Shown here one piece after another: positions 61,528-64,000 of a stretch of DNA of 64,000 nt (within the stretch, counting starts at the first letter, position 1; each line of letters opens with the position of its first letter). The stretch is from Candidatus Melainabacteria bacterium (GTDB lineage: Bacteria; Cyanobacteriota; Vampirovibrionia; Obscuribacterales; Obscuribacteraceae). The stretch covers positions 1 to 64,000 of the forward strand of contig RXJR01000028.1 of NCBI GenBank assembly GCA_003963305.1. Direction: 5' to 3'. The notes under the pieces were generated by a model. The model saw only the letters and a program-made list of their open reading frames with translations, did no database searches and had not been told where the DNA came from. The position numbers and the translations under genes were made by a program.

Positions 61528-62754
61528 TTACAAAACAGACATTGAACTGTCGACTTGTTTTGACCACGCGCTCAACCCACCTGTCAGATGGCGCACCTGG
61601 GAGAGTCCTGCCTCTCGCATCAATGCGACAGCCTTTTGACTGCGCATCCCAGACTTACAGTAAACGACAACGTTTGAAGCCGCAGGTATCACTTGAAGCC
61701 TTTCAGAGATTCGGCTGAGCGGAAGATTCACAGCCCTATTCAAATGAGAATAGCCAAATTCATGTGGTTCGCGCACGTCTATTAGCAGTAAATCGTTGCT
61801 CGCTCTCAATTCTGCATCGAGCTGTGTTGCAGACAGTTCACTCGAAGAAGATTCGCTCGCGGCAGTCAGAGATTCCGCCTGCGAAGACTGCTTCGTTAAC
61901 AAACCAGAGCATGAAGTCTGGACAGTGGCATGTTTCACCCGGAGGTCTTGAATTGATCTCACCTCAGGGCTGTCACCACAGGTGATGCATTTGAGATTGC
62001 GCGTCAGCTTAATCGTGCGAAACGACATATCGAGCGCATCGACGAGAAGTAACCTGCCGACCAATGACGTGCCTATAGAAAGAATTGTCTTAATACATTC
62101 AGTGGCCTGGATTGTGCCAACTATTCCAGGCAGAACGCCAAGTACGCCAGCCTCGGCGCAATTCAAGAAGGTACCTGCCACTGGCGGCTCAGAGAAAACG
62201 CAGCGATAGCAAGGTCCCTGACCGGGAGCAAAAACACTGACCTGTCCATCGAATCGATGCACGGCTCCGTGAATATTTGTCTTACCGAAGACCACACAGG
62301 CATCGTTAACAAGGTAGCGTGTCTCAAAATTATCGCTGCCGTCTACTACTATTGAATAATCCGCAAAGATGTCCTCAATGTTGTCGCAGGTCAACCTGGT
62401 ATTGTGCGTGTGAATCGATATCTCAGGATTGAGAGAAAGAGCTCGTTTAGCAGCCAGTTCTACTTTCGGAAATCCAACATCCTGGTTCGAAAACAGAATC
62501 TGCCTCTGCAAATTAGATTTATCAACATCATCGAAATCTACAATACCAATCGTGCCAACACCTGCCGCACTCAAATACTGAATAACAGGCGAACCAAGTC
62601 CACCAGCACCAACAACAAGCACACGCGCGCATTTTAATTTTCGCTGTCCCTCGATACCGACTTCCGAGATCAGTAAGTGACGGCTGTAACGCTGTAACTC
62701 GCTGTCAGAGAGGGAATCAGTAGATGAGTCCTTGGAAAAATCAGTTGATGTCAT
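61528..62754 (-). CDS. moeB: MoeB/ThiF-type adenylyltransferase with a rhodanese domain
   Basis: 408 aa; the ATG at 62754 has GAGG 6 nt upstream (a TTG at 62766 is also in frame). It adenylates the C-terminal Gly-Gly of a sulfur carrier (MoaD or ThiS) using ATP. Start RYSRHLLISEVGIEGQRKLK; ATP-binding VVGAGGLGSPVIQYL; IVVDGSDNFETRYLVND; zinc Cys pairs CYRC and CITC; and the crossover region SEPPVAGTFLNCAEAGVLG. The C-terminal rhodanese domain (~295-405) has the active Cys in VVYCKSGMRSQKA and LLIDVREPHEFGYSHL. MoeB-rhodanese fusions (MoeZ-like) provide both adenylation and thiocarboxylation. An Ala/Ser-rich linker joins the halves. It is convergent with the small exported protein gene. Confidence 0.93.
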   Translation of the reverse strand: MTSTDFSKDSSTDSLSDSELQRYSRHLLISEVGIEGQRKLKCARVLVVGAGGLGSPVIQYLSAAGVGTIGIVDFDDVDKSNLQRQILFSNQDVGFPKVELAAKRALSLNPEISIHTHNTRLTCDNIEDIFADYSIVVDGSDNFETRYLVNDACVVFGKTNIHGAVHRFDGQVSVFAPGQGPCYRCVFSEPPVAGTFLNCAEAGVLGVLPGIVGTIQATECIKTILSIGTSLVGRLLLVDALDMSFRTIKLTRNLKCITCGDSPEVRSIQDLRVKHATVQTSCSGLLTKQSSQAESLTAASESSSSELSATQLDAELRASNDLLLIDVREPHEFGYSHLNRAVNLPLSRISERLQVIPAASNVVVYCKSGMRSQKAVALMREAGLSQVRHLTGGLSAWSKQVDSSMSVL

Positions 62755-62821
62755 GCTCCGCCTCAATCAGAGCTGCTATTGTAGCGGATCTCCCTGATGG
62801 GGCAATTATTTTTCACGGCCA

Positions 62822-64000
62822 TTATGAAGCAGCTATCTCCTCACCAGCTACAGTGAGAAGCGGTATCTTGCTCAAATCTTGGGTATTGAGAACGCGTATT
62901 GAGCGCTCATGCATCTCCAGTTGCACAATCTCGTCACCGGTAGTGGCTCCCAATTCTTGAAACTTGCGAGCCGAAACAAGCACTCTGGATTCCAGAGAAC
63001 CTACAGTTCTGTTATAAGCATCCACTGTTTTATCTAGACCTTTTCGGACCTCAATAAAATGTGCCACCATAGTTTTTAATCGATCATAAAATTCCTTGCC
63101 TAGCTCGCTGATTTTTTGTGCGTTCTCGGCGAGCTTTTCTTGCTTCCAGCCATAGGCGACTGCCTGAAGCAAGGCAATAAGGGTGGTTGGTGTAGCCAAT
63201 ATAACTCTCTGATTAACGCCATGCTCAATCAAAGCAGGGTCTTGCTCTAGTGCGGCGCTGAACATAGCCTCGCCGGGCAGAAAGAGCACGACGAATTCAG
63301 GAGATGGTTGAAACTGATCCCAATAACTTTTAGTTGACAGCTTGGATAAATGCTCTCGCACCTGTCTGGCATGATCTTTTAGATATTTTTGTCTGGTCTG
63401 ATCGTCGGTTGCCTGGAGGGCGTCAAGATATCCTTGCAACGGCGCCTTGGAGTCGACGACTATGTTCTTGTAGTTCGGAAGTTTTACAACCATGTCCGGG
63501 CGCAGCTTTCCGTCAACGGTATCGGTAGTTTGCTGTTGCACAAAATCACAATGTTCAAGCATGCCGGCCATTTCAACAACTTTCTTCAGCTGGATTTCAC
63601 CCCAGCGACCTCGCACATTAGGGGTACGCAAAGCCCTGACCAGATTTTGTGTCTCCTGCTGCAAATTTGTTTGTCCACAGGCAAGTGCACTAATCTGTTC
63701 TTTCAAGCCGGAGTATGCGCTGATCCGTTCCTTTTCCAAATCCTGGATTTTACCGTCTACGTTTGTTAGCGAATCCTTGAGCGGCTTCACTAACTCATCG
63801 ATCGACTTCTGACGCTGTTCGAGATCAACACGCGCTCCTTCCTGGAATCGCTCCAGCTGTGTTCTAGCCAGATCTAAAAAAGCCTGGTTGTTGGACTTGA
63901 GGGCCTCAGCAGAAAGAGCTTGAAAAGCTGAACTCAGTTTCTCTTGAGCTTGTTCAATCAAAGCGATTTTTTCTGCAGCTGCAACACGCTCTTTGTCTCT
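62822..64000 (-). CDS. rmuC: DNA recombination protein RmuC, 5' end beyond the window
   Basis: 393 codons lie within the window. The reading frame is open to base 64000 ([20 protein letters not shown]), so the gene starts outside; an in-frame TTG at 63961 is internal. RmuC is a coiled-coil protein with a nuclease-like core that limits genome rearrangements at inverted repeats. Visible: the coiled coil (~residues 1-150), then the diagnostic core [60 protein letters not shown] and [20 protein letters not shown]. Complete at the 3' end. In a window with many tandem and inverted repeats it is a relevant housekeeping gene, but no specific link is shown. Confidence 0.94.
   Translation of the reverse strand, partial: RDKERVAAAEKIALIEQAQEKLSSAFQALSAEALKSNNQAFLDLARTQLERFQEGARVDLEQRQKSIDELVKPLKDSLTNVDGKIQDLEKERISAYSGLKEQISALACGQTNLQQETQNLVRALRTPNVRGRWGEIQLKKVVEMAGMLEHCDFVQQQTTDTVDGKLRPDMVVKLPNYKNIVVDSKAPLQGYLDALQATDDQTRQKYLKDHARQVREHLSKLSTKSYWDQFQPSPEFVVLFLPGEAMFSAALEQDPALIEHGVNQRVILATPTTLIALLQAVAYGWKQEKLAENAQKISELGKEFYDRLKTMVAHFIEVRKGLDKTVDAYNRTVGSLESRVLVSARKFQELGATTGDEIVQLEMHERSIRVLNTQDLSKIPLLTVAGEEIAAS

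Overview
The window is 64 kb of a gene-dense, moderate-GC bacterial chromosome with no rRNA, tRNA, prophage or CRISPR array that I can see. Gene content and style suggest a non-photosynthetic relative of Cyanobacteria (Melainabacteria/Vampirovibrionia, Obscuribacterales-like): a PII protein with the cyanobacterial Ser49, a heme oxygenase, a GlgE-type alpha-glucan pathway, many exported TPR or low-complexity proteins, DUF4388/PATAN and GspE-N-repeat proteins, and an RHS-repeat protein. This assignment is an inference from family content; no marker gene in the window settles it.

Layout. 1-2.6 kb: a 37-bp tandem repeat array, an exported small heat-shock protein, and a secreted protein with a 39-bp repeat. 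2.7-10.1 kb: a minus-strand operon glgE - treS/maltokinase - glgB, which turns trehalose/maltose through maltose-1-phosphate into branched alpha-glucan. 10.3-16 kb: heme oxygenase, an exported TPR metalloprotease-like protein, a transposase-derived winged-helix protein, RarD-type transporter, K+ channel and an SRPBCC protein. 16.4-26 kb: a large VIT/VWA membrane protein, an unknown exported protein, a GT87 membrane glycosyltransferase, an alpha/beta hydrolase and a membrane-anchored permuted papain-fold protein. 26.1-34.8 kb: argF, then the nitrogen operon (leader ORF - PII - amt - gltB) on the minus strand. 35-40.5 kb: histidine ammonia-lyase with a TPR membrane protein, then an Rrf2 regulator divergent from hcp. 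40.5-50.4 kb: a DUF1800/DUF1501 pair, an exported caspase-like protein, a receiver-histidine kinase, MFS transporter, M48 protease and a thioredoxin-fold protein. 50.8-54 kb: an RHS/YD-repeat protein with a papain-like C-terminal domain. 54-64 kb: OmpR regulator, aldehyde dehydrogenase, zinc-ribbon protein plus DUF5131, a four-repeat GspE-N protein divergent from a DUF4388/degenerate-GGDEF protein, a small exported protein, MoeB/rhodanese and the 3' part of rmuC.

Metabolic logic: ammonium uptake (Amt), its PII regulator, assimilation (GltB), ammonia release (histidine ammonia-lyase), ornithine carbamoylation (ArgF) and nitrosative/hydroxylamine detoxification (Hcp) make 26-40 kb a nitrogen-centred neighbourhood, while 2.7-10 kb is devoted to glycogen-like storage.

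The most unusual signals are: (1) regularly spaced copies of a GATATC-centred palindrome at three unlinked loci (period 35-39 bp); (2) a Cys-rich leader ORF built on 15-bp repeats whose stop overlaps the PII start codon; (3) an RHS protein ending in a papain-like domain with Gln-Cys-His-Asn in place; (4) a protein with the ends of an ISXO2/IS1595 transposase and a DprA-like winged helix where the DDE core should be; (5) a promoter-operator dyad between the Rrf2 regulator and hcp. The window is also rich in short tandem repeats next to gene ends.
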